Of a stretch of 64,000 nt of DNA, positions 12,350 through 24,872 are shown in pieces. Positions within the stretch are counted from its first letter, which is position 1; each line of letters begins with the position of its first letter. Below the pieces are notes generated by a model. The model had not been told where the DNA came from. It saw only the letters and a program-made list of their open reading frames with translations, and made no database searches. Made by a program: the position numbers and the translations under genes. Source of the stretch: Vitellaria paradoxa (lineage: Eukaryota; Streptophyta; Magnoliopsida; Ericales; Sapotaceae); contig CM034238.1 in the NCBI GenBank assembly GCA_019916065.1, positions 434,001 to 498,000 of the forward strand. The letters are read 5' to 3'.

Positions 12350-12655
12350 TTGGTATACTGAAAAATTTTAAAAATTTTTAAAAATTTTTAAAAATAATTA
12401 ACTTTTTATCTCATTATATGAATTACGAATCCACAAATTATCTCACTTCAGGTGCGTTTAGTTTACTAAAAATCATTGAAAAATTTTAAAAATCTCCGAA
12501 AATGTCTAAAAGTTATTCATTTTTTATCTCACTGCACTAATTACGAACTTACAAATTACCTCACTTTTTGTCAATCCAAATGCACTCCTTATCTCACTTT
12601 TTGTCAATCCAAATGCACTCCTTATCTCATTTTTTTTTTGTTATTCCAAACGCCC
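12350..12655. mobile_element. Composite of two MITE-like copies (PIF/Harbinger-like ends)
   Basis: Two copies of one short motif series lie in a row: GC(A/G)TTT-GT-TACT, then A/T-rich, then TTTTTATCTCA followed by AATTACGAA. The right end, CCAAACGCCCCCA, is the complement of a GCGTTTGG-type terminus. The same internal order (CTCACTGCA, then ATTACGAAC, then TTTATCTCA) occurs in the element at 31967-32123, so this is one family. I find no clean target duplication here. An exact 33-bp tandem duplication lies inside (12561-12593 and 12594-12626). Confidence 0.55.
12561..12626. repeat. Exact 33-bp tandem duplication
   Basis: TCACTTTTTGTCAATCCAAA plus 13 further bases is repeated without change at 12561-12593 and 12594-12626. 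Confidence 0.9.
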
Positions 12656-14737
12656 CCATAATTGCAGACTATTTTCGCAAGCAAAAGTCAAAATCTTCTA
12701 AACTCAGCATTTTTTAAAAATGAAAAAAAATTACTTTCATGTTACTCTTTATCTTACCTATTTAAAATAATAATAAAATTTTGATGATTAGCAAATCAAA
12801 TTATTGACAAATCAAATTGACCTATTAAAAATAAATAAATAAAAAAACTTTGATTAACTGCTGCCTAGACTTTTGCAATTACACCCTCAAATTAACTAAA
12901 ACAATACAATTACACTTTGTTTATCCTCATTCAATTTTTTTTTTTTTTTAAGATTGGATCATTAAAACTATTGATTATGGTTGGCATTCAAAATTTTGGC
13001 TCCAACTCATATTTTCAGTCTGGTAAAAATTGCATAGTTGGATTGAAATTTTAATGAGCACTAGTTAATGGAGTGAAGAGATGAATTTTTTTAAGTCTGT
13101 TTAGGGTTTTTCTCAGTTCATTTTTTTAAATGAAATAAAAAAAATCCGATTTCTTCTATTTTCAATCAAATTTCAAATATTCACCCCTAATTTTTGTAAA
13201 ATCGAAATCTCAAATTTTTTTAAATCAATCTTCGGTTTTCAGGCGTAATAAAACTGGGGAAAAAAATCTTTAATGTATTTCATATAATCAGATTTTCGGG
13301 AAGGATTGTCAAGTTTAAACTTCTTTTTGGGTTAAATTTAGGCCAAAAAATAATAATTAATAGTATAATTTATATTTAGAAAGTATAAAATAAATTTAAA
13401 AAACTTAACCAACATATGTAAAAAGAACACTTCATACGAATAAAGTCAGTTTCATATACACATCTTACAAATTTTATCAACTAAAATGTCGTTAACAGAT
13501 TTTTCATGTTATGGAATTTATCAATAATAAAATTATAGTAAATTTTTTTGTAATTTTTCTTTAAACTCATTCTAAAATTTTATTTCGATAAGACTTTATA
13601 ATTAAAACTGTATACTCTGTATATGTAATAAAAATTGATATTTTTTTTGTGTGATATAAATTAATCTTGTATCTTTTTTTTTTTTTTCTATGTTTCAGTT
13701 TCTAAAATATTACTTAATATTATGTGTTTATAATGGGTTTAAAATTTTAGAATATTTAAACTAGGAAACTTTTTATATGCTTAAATTTATGGTGGCTCTT
13801 TAAATTTTAGACTTTTTCTATTTTTAATTTTTTGTATTATTAACTAAATTAATTGGGTTTACAAAATTTAAAAAATATATAACAATTAAAAAAAATTAAA
13901 TTTTAAGGTAGTTAGCCTGTAATGTAATTTTTTTTAATCCATAAATTTATATACACGGCGTGAATTAATCATAGCTTAAAAAAATTATTTGATCCAAAAA
14001 TTCGTATTTTCTAGCTAGTTGTACTTAAAAAAAAAAAAAAACCAAGTTCTACCCTTTTAAAAATTTTAGGGGAACAGATTCATGATATAAAATATTTTTA
14101 ATTCAAAAATTTAGATGTATGGTAGGTTTTTCTCAGAACTCGGATGCCTTGGCCCTAGTCCATTGCTAACTTCGGCTTGCTTTGGTTACAAAAATTAAGT
14201 TTTCATTTTTTATTTATATTCATAAAAAGAAATAAAAAAAATTTACATATGGATAAAAAAATTGAATAAATTAGTCTTTTCACGTGTAAGTAAATTTTTT
14301 TTTATTTCGAAGTACTTTTTTGTAATTTTATTTTATGAATATTATTTTATGAATATAAATAACATATCAAAAAATTATAAAAAAATTAATTTTTGATAAA
14401 GAAATATCGAATAAGACAAAAAAAATTAAAACCAATGATTGACAAACCATTCATTCCTTTTAGAAAGAAGTCCAAATAGTGAAGTTTTGGCTCAAAGCCA
14501 AATAGCAGGTCTAATCCATATGTCTGTATACAGTCCATTAATCAATTTCGGAAGGTTTTACTTTTCCAATTATATAGATTTATTCAAGGGTTTTCTTGTC
14601 CATTTTTTGTGCAATTGATGAAAGATGGAGAGTGCAGTTAGGTTGGTCCCACACTGGGTAGGAGGGTATAACATGCCCACCAACTTGGTATATAAAATAA
14701 TCCGAGAGGCAATGTAAGAAAACTACGCAGCCTCGCG

Positions 14738-14926
14738 GTGAGCGCAGAGCGAACTATTCTTTCGCCTTTTACTAAAGAATACCGTGTGCTCGCTGCTGAC
14801 AGAGGCATACGCCAATTTTTAGAGGGTCCTTCCTATTCTTGGTTGGTCCCTACAAATTTCGTTCCAAAATTGATTCATCGGTTTGGGTTGTATTCTTTTG
14901 ATGTTCAAGATTGGCTAGAGATTTGA
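14738..14926 (+). other. Unrecognised 62-codon frame without an ATG start
   Basis: A 62-codon frame begins at a GTG (14738) and ends with TGA. Its composition looks protein-like (ERTILSPFTKEYRVLAADRG, LIHRFGLYSFDVQDWLEI) and codon use is mixed, unlike the surrounding A/T-rich DNA. A TATATAAAAT box lies about 47 bp upstream. No in-frame ATG precedes it. I do not recognise the protein. It could be a gene remnant, an exon, or a transferred fragment. I do not call it a gene. Confidence 0.25.
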
Positions 14927-16619
14927 GAATTCTAGAGGTGTGAATCTGTATTAAAGGTTTGTTTGGAACTAAAAAAAAATTAAAATATTTTAAAAATTAT
15001 TAAATTTTTTTAATTAAATTTTATCACATGTCATTTTTACATTACAGTCTTATATTTTGATTTTTTTTTTTGGACTCCAAACATTGTCACCAAGTGTTTG
15101 ATGAAATGATTCACTGACCTAGAAAAAAAAAAAAAAAAAAATCCCACATGGGTTTATGGACTGACAAACAATCAATCAAATGAACAAAAGTGATTTCTTT
15201 AACTGTCTTTGCTGCACTGACAAAAAGAATACCGCGTGGGTTTATGTCAATCAGACTCACACAAACAATTCATCAAGTGGAGGAACAAAATTGATTTCTT
15301 AACTGTCCATGGGGTTTGACTAATGACTCAGGTTATAAGGCGATGATAATGTCGTTGATGGGAGTGAGTTTGCAGTCCTTAATGGACTCGGTGGTTACCG
15401 GGGTTTCTCTGGCAGTAGGGTTGGGGATTATCCCATTCATTGCTTCGATTCTTTGCTCTGTTACTTTCTTGCACAAGGTCAAAGACTTCTCTTGATCCCC
15501 AAAACTGAAGGTACTCTTCTGGAAATTCAACTGCATTGATTCTTGAAAATTTACCACTATTAATTCGTGGGTGTTGAACTTGAAGGGATTATTTGATTTC
15601 AATATTACTTATTTATTACTTTTTTTTTTTTAAGCTGATTTGATTTCAAAAATTTAGAAACTCGTATATTTTGTTTTTATGGTAATGTATTAATCATGGG
15701 TTTTCTTGAGAAAGGAAGGGGGGAGTTGGTGGGTTTGAATTGCTCTTTAAATAAGATTGATGTGCTTTTAAATTTGGGCTTTTGTCGCGTATATATTATT
15801 AATTTCGTTTCTGAATCTACTACATGTGTCTGTTTTAGAGGTAGGAAAATGGTAGGTTTACATGTAGCAGCCCTCTTAGAGGTATTGTTGCTAATTCTTG
15901 CACATAATTTCGTATTGGTTTCTCAATCTATTTGTTTGTGTTTTAGAGGTATTTCTGCTAATTCGGATTTTAGAAAATACCTTCTTGAGAGATGGATCAA
16001 TACAGGACAGCATATGCTCTTAAATTAATGTCTGGCAAGTTTTTAAAAACTGTGGTTTAGTTTTATTTTCTTTAATTAATTCTGCTCAAATTTTATATGA
16101 ATTGAAGATTAGAAAACATTGGGAAACATCCCTGGAGCTGTGATGGAATTGATGTGAAATTCTCCCTAATAAAATAACAACAAGATTGGTTGCATGTTCA
16201 TACATTCCAAGAGTGCGACTATGACGTTGCTATTGTGCTTTGAGGGGTAATATTCTGACTCTTATATCTGATAATATGTGTAAAAATTGCATTGGATGAA
16301 AATGCTTAGAATAGCATCCTCTTTATCTAAACGAACTTGGAATATACCATTGGGAAACATTTCTTTCCTGGATAATTATGGATGGGGATATCCTTTAATA
16401 TATCAAAAATTTTACCTTTTATATGTGTTGGAATATGATCAGTGCAAGAAAAGATTTATGCAGGTGGAATGTCATAAAAATTAGAGTTTCTCTACCAAAA
16501 GAAAAATATCCTAGCTGAAATAACCTTGGCTGAATTCAAATTTGAAATTTTCTTTAGGTGCAATTGCCCTTGCATACCTCCCCTGAACTCCACCATGGCT
16601 TGCTTATGTATGTCATTAT
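14927..16619. other. Intergenic region, no supported gene
   Basis: This stretch holds A/T-rich DNA and a diverged direct repeat (about 15145-15205 and 15230-15310, sharing GGGTTTATG and GATTTCTT-AACTGTC). A minus-strand 89-codon frame lies at 15602-15333. That frame (MKSNNPFKFNTHELIVVNFQ) has protein-like wording but no motif I recognise. Confidence 0.5.
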
Positions 16620-17016
16620 GGCCATGTTTGTTTGAGAGGATTGGATGATGGGGAGATAAATAATACCATGGGATAACATATGGGATTGAATAAAAGATGG
16701 GATTAATTTTTTATGTGGGATTATTTTTTTAGTGTTTGATTGGTAGGATACAAAGTGGGATAAAAGATGTGATATGATATGTGATGTAATAGGGAATAAT
16801 TTTGAATCTTTAAATCTTTGCGAGAAATACATCCGAAAGTAGGGTATCAATAATGCCACAAAAAGTCAGGATTGCTCATCAGGCCATTTGCTGGACTGCC
16901 ACTCCAATCCGTGGGGCCCACGAGATAAACAAAAAACCAAACAAACACTTCACATAGGTGAGTCCCACGGACTGCTACTCCAATCTGCCCCTCTCATCCA
17001 CCGAACAAACATGACC
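16620..17016. mobile_element. MITE-like element, 397 bp
   Basis: The left end is GGCCATGTTTGTTTG and the right end is CGAACAAACATGACC, giving imperfect terminal inverted repeats of about 15 bp. A TAT trinucleotide flanks each side (16617-16619 and 17017-17019), consistent with a 3-bp target duplication. The interior has no coding sequence. The ends and size resemble plant PIF/Harbinger-type MITEs, but that family usually duplicates TWA, so the superfamily is uncertain. Confidence 0.6.
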
Positions 17017-17446
17017 TATGTGTATAACAATGCCATATACCAACTTGTCATAATCATTTTACATTCTCGCACATCAATTTTGAGTCTAAAAGTGTCATGT
17101 GTGCTCCTAGAGTCTGCATGTGAGGTGTCTATGGCTTCTTCTTGATTGTGGATGCTTTAAGTTTTTGGGAATGTGGTTTCAATATTTGGTCATAATTTCT
17201 GCAAAATTTGTCTGATGCAAGTTTTCAAGTGCATGTTATTCTTGTAGTTTCCTTTTTTCATTTTCTTCTTTTTGCCTTTTCTTTATTAGCTTATTGTAAT
17301 TTTTCACAGATGCTGGTCCTCACGTATGATATCTCAATATTTCCTGCTCATAATTTTGCTCGTTTGGTCTTTGGCTTCTGTGATGGTGATCAAACTATTT
17401 AGCCTAATTGTTGGCCCCATCACGCACAAAATCATATAAGAACATT

Positions 17447-17819
17447 TGTTGGGACTTGTGGCTCATATGGAGAGATATCAAGTTTTAGGAAAGATGGGGG
17501 ATATGAAGCAGAGCAGAGCATTCGTCCTCATTTCGGATTCAACATATAGTGAGCTGGACCGTAGGCCCGAAAGTTTGGGGGGTGCCATATGGTACAGTGT
17601 AATTAAAAGTGTTTTGAGAATCAGACCATATAATCCTATTAGGGTTAGAAATAGAGTTAGCTATAAATATTCTCTATATAACCGTGTGATAAATAAGAAA
17701 TAATTCTCGCTCATGCTCCCATAGACATACTCGAATTTTGGAGAACCCACGTATATCTGTGTGTTGATTTTTTGCTATTTTCTTCCATATATCATGAGTG
17801 TGTGTGAATCGATTCAACA
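17447..17819. mobile_element. Candidate solo LTR, 373 bp
   Basis: The segment starts TGTTGGGAC and ends TTCAACA, a TG...CA pair with a 5-bp inverted repeat (TGTTG/CAACA). It contains a promoter-like CTATAAATATTCTC stretch, then AATAAGAAATAA, in LTR-like order. The flanks do not give an exact duplication (ACATT on the left, GACATC on the right). The call therefore rests on the ends and internal order only. Confidence 0.35.
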
Positions 17820-19014
17820 GACATCCATGCATTAGCAGATTGAGCCTTTCAGTATGATTGCATCACTGACACCATGGTTAGTACAGCATCTAAAATCGCA
17901 ACTCCCTAACTCACTTGGACCTTCAAGATGCCCCAATCATAGAGCGTGAAGTTACAATTAAACTCAAACTCTAGTCTCCAATAGATCAATCGAAATGGGA
18001 ATTCGAAGCATCTTTACTTATTTTGAAGCCTGGAATTTATCACTACTTACTTATTAAGCAATTGTTAATGATCTTGGGGTCCTCTTAATGGTTGATAGAT
18101 GCTCAAGCATGAAAAGAATGTCTTGGTGACTTCTGTCGGTTTACATATAGGTTTTTGATGATCTTAAATATATTCTTGCTCCCAGTCATACTAACTGATA
18201 TTGGTATTTCAAGCCATCTCTGTTGCTTGTATTTCACTGATACATGTTAGCTTAAAGATGACGTAATCTCTTGGCAAACCGCGCATTTAGCATCCATCAC
18301 GGATCTCAATGTTCTTGATTTGAGGGACTGTAGGAATCTTGAGGATGAATCACTCAGGCCCATAATCACTCTTTTTAAATTTGTGTATGCTCTTAGATGG
18401 TTACAATACAAGTGGTTTAATTAGGATTGTGTAATTAAAGTAGGGTGATAAGTTCACTTTTTTTTTTTCAAGGTCCATTTGAGGTTGCAATAAACTTACA
18501 GACAAATACATCTCTTTTTAATTTGATGCTTTGTCTTCATTTGAGTTATGAAAATTTAAGTTATTTTTGGGATCCTATTATCCGAAATTCCGATATATTA
18601 TGAATAGAATTTGTGAACTAAGTTATAGGATTTGCTTGAAAATTTTGTTAACTAGTTCACGTTATTGTGTTTATAAATTTATAGGTTAATTTGTTACAAA
18701 ATTTGATGATGAATTTGTACGATAAAAGTTTATATTATGAATTTATTATGTTTTTGATGGATCTTAGGATTAAACCAAGTTATTATGAATTTGAATTTTG
18801 TTTTATGAATGCTACTAAAATTACTATAGTGTTCAATTGTCTGGTATTATTTTAGTTGTAATTTCCCTTGGAATTCATTTAGATTGTTCGGATAACATGG
18901 ACTCTGGTTTGGACTTTCTATTAGAGTATTGGAATTTAAGTGAAAATATGAGTGTGATTGTTAGGACGTGGGAATTTTTAATAAATGATTGTAAAAATAA
19001 ATTATTTTTAGAAT
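17820..19014. other. AT-rich intergenic region
   Basis: I see no gene, RNA or clear element here. Short frames such as 18837-19061 have no family features, and that one runs into the LTR at 19015. Confidence 0.5.
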
Positions 19015-19919
19015 TGTTGGGCAAAATAATACTTAGATGTACGTGTGCCGAACAAGTGTAGTCCGGCGCCATGTGGCCCAGTGCCGAGCATATTTGTGTG
19101 AGCCACGTAGTCATTCACCGAGCACGTTGCGTCGTGACACGTGGCGTCCTGCCGAACAACTGATTAATGGCACGAGAGTTCCACGTGAGTATTATACATG
19201 AACACATGTCTTAAGGTTAGTATTCCAAAGAATACCCTGAACCTCAACACCAATGAATAATGTGTTGCTACGTGGCTATAGCCGAGGACCTCGATAGCTA
19301 GTTTGTTCGGCCCATCCATTGGCGGCTAGTAAATGTTGAACCTGGGACCCACAGCCTTTAAAGATGGCTCATGACCATAAATGCACCGTAGTTAAGACTG
19401 AACTGGGTATTTATCTCTGAGAAAGTAACTAAGTCAGTTCATCTCGTCACGAGTAGTTGGCGGATGTGACAGGAAGACAGTCTGACCCTGAAATTCTGGT
19501 TGTAATGCCGTGTTAAGCCACCAGAAGCATTAAATGAGAGGCATGGTGTATTAAATGAGAGATTTGAGGCATTAAATGAACGGGAAGGGCATTTAAAGCA
19601 AGGATGGAAAAAAAGGACACGGCAGTGAGTGTAACGTCAAGTCGCAGGTATGTTTTAATTATTATTCAAGCTACTATAAATAGGACATTCTGCTGAACAA
19701 CAGAGGTAAGCTGACTATTGCCAACTTAAGCTTTTACTCATTTCCTCTCTGAAAGTTTCCTTCTTTGAGCGACTTGCTGACTTAAGCATCGGAGGGTTTT
19801 CCGGCCAGAGACCTCCACTCCGGCCGTAACCTTTCTTTCTGTCTTTGTTCGGCAGGTCGGCGATTGCATTTCCGGTTGGCGTGGTCAGCTGTTCCGACGG
19901 TATTTTTTGCTGCCGAACA
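19015..19919 (+). mobile_element. Solo LTR of a Tat-type Ty3/gypsy family (copy 1)
   Basis: This 905-bp segment starts TGTTGGGCAAAATAATACT and ends TGCTGCCGAACA. It is flanked by a perfect 5-bp duplication, AGAAT (19010-19014 and 19920-19924). It is homologous along its length to the LTRs at 54549-55452 and 57772-58669, with the same order of ACGT-core boxes, TATA-like ACTATAAATAGGA near 19672 and the TCGGCGATTGCATTTCCGG end block. No internal retroelement sequence follows, so LTR-LTR recombination has removed the rest. It looks more diverged than the other two copies, so it is probably older. Strand follows the full element at 57772. Confidence 0.95.
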
Positions 19920-20315
19920 AGAATAACTTAAAAATGTAAGTTGAAAAAACTTAATTAGGAGTTAAAAGTACTAATTCTAACTGACCACCCAATGTTAATT
20001 TTCATTATTTCTTACAGAGTTAAAAAAATATATATTAATTTTCCCAAGAGGTTCAATAATTTGGTTAATTAGAATTTGTGTTGAAAAAAATAAAAAGAGC
20101 ATAAAATTCAGTTATTATATATATGTATATATTCTAAGTAGTGGACTATAAAATTAAGAATAGGCAAGAAAGTTTAAATAATAGCAAAGCCAAAGCTTTT
20201 ATTAACTAATTACAACAATCTTGATTTGTTTGTAGATAAACTACATATTAAAAAAAAAAAAGAAATAAAAAACCATAGCAAACACTAGTTGTTCCCAAAA
20301 ATATAAATTGATCAA

Positions 20316-22406
20316 GGGTAAATTACATATAGACCTCCTAAACATTGGGCTAATTGCACCTAGACCTCCTGATCATTTGAACCTTACACGTAGACCCTTT
20401 ATTCTCAAATATTTGTAACACTTAGATTATTTTGTTAGTTTTTTCTGCTAACTGTGTTGTAAAATAACGAAAATGTCCTTACTCTGTTAGCAACACTCAG
20501 GGGGTTTATGTATAATTAACTTAATATTCAGAGGATCTAGGTGTAATTTACTCTTATTAAAATGGTTTATTTTATTAAAATATTTTATTAAATTATATTA
20601 ATTTTATGAAATCTAATAATATTTTATTATTAAATTAAGTTATAATGATATATTTTATTAAAACTAATTATTATTAAAAATAAATATTTATAACATTAAA
20701 TTAATTAATTTAAATATATTTTATTAAATTAATTAATCAAATTAAATTTATCACTGTAAATAAAATTATATCACCAAACATATTTATGTTTTAACAAAAT
20801 TATATATTTATGTTTTAGAAATATCCAGTAAATACTTTTTAACTGAGTATGGCTCAGAAACGATTGTTCTACAAACATTTTTATCTAAAAATTTTTATTT
20901 TTAATTACATCTGTTCTTAAATGTATTGGACTAAGCATTTAAACTATTTTTTCTTAAAAATCTACTCTTACTGATAAAAATGTTCCAAATTATTTTATTT
21001 ACTTAATTACATAGTTTTCTCATTTAAATTTTATTTTTACTTATATGACTAAAGTTGTGTCAAATGAAAAATTAAATTAAAAAAGGCTTTGCATTTAAAA
21101 AATTTAAAATAATGAAAATTTTTATTTTATTATTTAGTTATTTTTAAATATATTTTTCCTCAATTAGACTCACTTTCAGTGGAGGACTTTTTTTAAAAAA
21201 TAATTAATAAAACAAAAATATTGATATTTATCAATTCAATTTTTGATTTTTTATAGTTATAGTTTTTGTAATTTATAAAAATTATTTTGAATATGATAGG
21301 ATAAAATTTAAAAATTATTAATTAATAAAAAAATTGATATTTATCAATTCGATTTTTAATTTTTTTATAGTTTTAATTTTTGTAATTTATAAACATTATT
21401 TTGATCATGATAGAATAAAAGTTTAAAATTACTAATTTTTTTAATAAAAATCCTCCACTAAAATTGAGTCTGATTGAAGAAAAATATATCTAAAAATAAT
21501 TAAATAGTAAAAATTAAAAACATTAATTATTTAAAATTTTTTAAATGCAAAGTCTTTTTTAATTTTATTTAATTTTTCATTTGACATAGCTTTAATCATA
21601 TAATTAAAAATAAAATTAAAATGAGAAAAATATGTAATTAAGTAATTAAAATAATTTGAAACGCTTTTATTAGTGAGAGTAGATTTTTAAGAAAAAATAG
21701 TTTAAAGGATTCGTTTAATATATTTAAGGATTGATGTAATTAAAAATAATAAATTTTTAGATAAAAAACATTTGTAGATCAATTGTTTTTTAGCCAAACC
21801 CAGTTGAAAAACATTTACTGGGTATTTCTAAAATTATAAATATATAATTTTATTAAAACATTAATAAAAACATAAATATGTTTGGTGATATAATTTTATT
21901 TAATTTAATTAATTTTATCTAAATATAATATATAATTTTATCAAAAATACAAAATTAATTGAATTTAATAAAATATATTTAAAATATATTTGATTAATTA
22001 AATAAAATATATTTAAACTAATTAATTTAATGTCATAAATATTTATTTTTAATAGTAATTAATTTTAATAAAATGTATCAACTTAATTTAATAATAAATT
22101 ATTACTAGATTTAATAAAATTAATGCAATTTAATAAAATATTTTAATAAAATAAATCATTTTAATAAAAATAAATTACACCTAAACTCTCTGAACATTAG
22201 ATTAATTACATGTAGACTTCATGAGTGTTATTGACAGGGCAAAGACATTTTTGTCATTTTACGACGCAGATAATGAAGAAAATTAACAGAATAACCTAAG
22301 TGTTATAAACATTTAGAAATAATGGCTCTAAGTGTAAGGTTCAAATATTTAGAGAATTTATGTATAATTAGTCTAATATTTCAGGAGATCTATGTATAAT
22401 TTACCC
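20316..22406. mobile_element. Non-autonomous Mutator-like element with ~0.9 kb terminal inverted repeats (near-palindrome)
   Basis: The left end GGGTAAATTACATATAGACC mirrors the right end TATGTATAATTTACCC, and the mirror continues inward for about 875 bp (20316 to about 21190, against about 21443 to 22406). Landmark pairs include GGGTATTTCT near 21820 against AGAAATATCCAGT near 20817, TTTGCATTT near 21090 against AAATGCAAAG near 21543, and GGAGGACTTTTT at 21181 against AAAAATCCTCC near 21445. Flanks give a 9-bp duplication with one mismatch, ATTGATCAA (20307-20315) and ATTGATTAA (22407-22415). A 9-bp duplication with very long inverted repeats is typical of Mutator-like elements. No transposase frame is present. 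A foldback-type element is the alternative. Confidence 0.85.
21200..21425. repeat. 113-bp direct repeat in the loop of the palindromic element
   Basis: Two units of about 113 bp share TTGATATTTATCAATTC, TTTTTATAGTT, TTTTTGTAATTTATAAA and ATTATTTTGA. They start near 21200 and 21313 and fill most of the unpaired centre. Confidence 0.7.
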
Positions 22407-24800
22407 ATTGATTAATGGTTTATTCCATTTTGGATAGGATTCATTACCAACTTTAATAGGTCAACCGCTCCCAACACCTCTCTTTGGAGACCTTGTTTAT
22501 TTCAGCGTTACCTTTCAAAAAAAAAAAAAAAAAAATTGTTTATTTCAGCGCCTTTTTCCTCGTGATATATTGTAGATTTTCTTTACTTTATTAGTTCAAA
22601 TTGGGACCAATTATATATATATATGTAAGTAATATTTATGTTGTGTCATTTTTCTGTGCTCATGAATGGGCCTCCCGTCATTGGTTTTGCATGTGCAGAA
22701 GAGATTTTCCTCGAAAAGAACCTTTGAATTTAGGTTGAAGTTTTTAAATACACCATTACTTAGTTTTATAAATTAATCTATAATTCATTTTTGTTTGTCT
22801 CCATAAGTTATTTGTGGTCCTCCCAAATATAAATAATTTATGTATTGCACTTAACTGTGACCTAATTAATTGCATGTACAAAATATTAAAAAAACAGTGT
22901 TATCTCACATATCATAATATAATTTGAACAATTTTAAATCGTGTTGAATCACTATCTTTTAAGATAATATTACTCTCATTATTAAATACTAAAAACTCGA
23001 TATGAAACTTTAAGGCGTGCTGAATTACTATCTTTAAGTCTTAAAAAGAAAAAAAAAATTATTACTATATCTAAGATGATATTAAACTTGATTATTAAAT
23101 GCTGTAAAATTTCTTACTTCCTTTCAAAAAAATATGATTGTTCAAATAAATAGGTCGCATGTGCATATACAATCAAACCAGTATATATATTAAGTGACAA
23201 ATTCAAAATTTTAGTATGTGGCATGAATTATACGGTAAAAAATAAATTAACTTGACATTATTATAAGTAAATTACATTTTGTACATTTTAAACTTTTAAC
23301 CAAATATCATTTTAGGATTTTATATTTTAATTGTAACAATTAAGATGTGAAAATTCAATTTATTGTAATACGAAACCTGTATAATTTTGCAGATAAGTGT
23401 AAACATGACTAACAAATAAAAAATAGTAAACACGAGCACATGTGAGTAAAGTTCCAAAGCTCGATGAAAATCAAATATTACAATAAACTGGATTAGCATG
23501 CTAAGAATTTTTTCGGGAGGGGGTTTAAAACGACGTGTAAAAAAATTACCTTATTTTATTTTTTTACTTACGAAAAAAGACAACTTTAACATTTATGATT
23601 TATCTAAGTCTTTACTCCAATTCTCAGTTACTTTTTGTTTTCCTTTGAACTGCGTTTAAAGTAATAAAAAATAAAATAAAATAAAATAAAATAAATTAAT
23701 TTATAAATTCGTAATTTATATAATAAAATAAAAAAATAAATCATTTTTATAAATTTTCAACGCCTATTGACAAACCAAACCTACCCTAATCAGCCTCGCA
23801 TTCGCATTTACATTTATCGGTAAGTACTGTTCAATCTCCGCCTCGGAAGTCCACATCACTCAACCAACCTCGAGTCTTTGTCCCCTTCCCTCTCCCTCAT
23901 CCGTTATTCACACTTTTATCGTGAACTTGCTGCTATGCACACGTGTCACACATACGATCGCCCCGACCTTTTGTTTTTGGTAACTGTTAAACTACTAACT
24001 ATATAATAATCTACTGCCATTTCCTTTGATTATTAATTCCAGAAAGCTAATTAATCCCTTTTTTAAAGCTTTAATTCTTCAAGATATATAAGGGAGGCCC
24101 ACCGACTTACCGAAATTTTTGCCACCCTTCTTTTTTTTTTTTTTTAGGACTTTCATTTATTATTAATTAATATCTAATTAATTTAAAAAGATAGATAAAG
24201 ATGAACTAATTTATGGATTCGACTGATTTATGATCTTACATGGAGATTTGAGAGATTTAGATCAAATTACACTTATTGCCCAAGTTGCAATATTTGGTCC
24301 TTACTTCAAATTCAATTCTCATATATTTTATAAATACTAAAACATAAAACTTTTATCTTAAACAATGAAAAATAATCCTTCATTATTAAATTACCAGAGG
24401 GTCTATCCTATTATTATTTTTTTTTTTTCTGAAAGGTAGGGTCTATACTACCACACCGTAGGACGGATATTCATAAACAATAAAATAGTCATCAGGGGGC
24501 ACAGTTGTCAATTCAGTACCTACTTATCGAAATCTAAGCCGCCCAATCGCTGCCATTTGTGTGTGTTTGGAAGTGGTGAGTGCTTGTAGAAGATAGCGAG
24601 AGATGGCGCCGTGGCGGTGGACCACAGCAAATAATTTACAAATCAATACAACTAAGGGCAAGTGTATTAATAGATAGCCAAATTATCTAATAAATAATAC
24701 ATATTTTGAGTTTAGTTAGTAATTTTTTTTTCAAGTCACACAAATACTAGACATTTTACTAATTATCTATTAAAAAATTAATTTTTTTAAAATTAGAGCT

Positions 24801-24872
24801 CATTGTCCTCTTCAATATAAAGGCCATTGTCTTCTTTAATATAAATGCCATTGTCTTCTTCAACAAATAATA
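24801..24872. repeat. Three 24-bp tandem repeats
   Basis: CATTGTCYTCTTYAATATAA-type units start at 24801, 24825 and 24849. The third diverges in its second half. Confidence 0.85.

Larger units (their letters stand above)
10570..14737. other. AT-rich intergenic region with MITE and repeat remnants
   Basis: Upstream of the F-box gene lies a short GC-richer 5' flank, followed by very AT-rich DNA. A less AT-rich patch at about 11570-12240 interrupts it. It contains GATGTGGGAC and CATT repeats and may be a worn LTR or promoter fragment. MITE-like sequence follows at 12350-12655. No coding sequence is supported; the 151-residue frame at 11356-11811 has mixed composition and no motif. Confidence 0.6.

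Noticed and set aside
15333..15602. 89-codon minus-strand frame
   Set aside because: Protein-like wording but no motif, no splice or promoter context, and no second exon that I could find.
24801..24872. Regular short repeats considered as a CRISPR-like array
   Set aside because: Three head-to-tail 24-bp units without spacers in a plant nuclear region are a simple tandem repeat.
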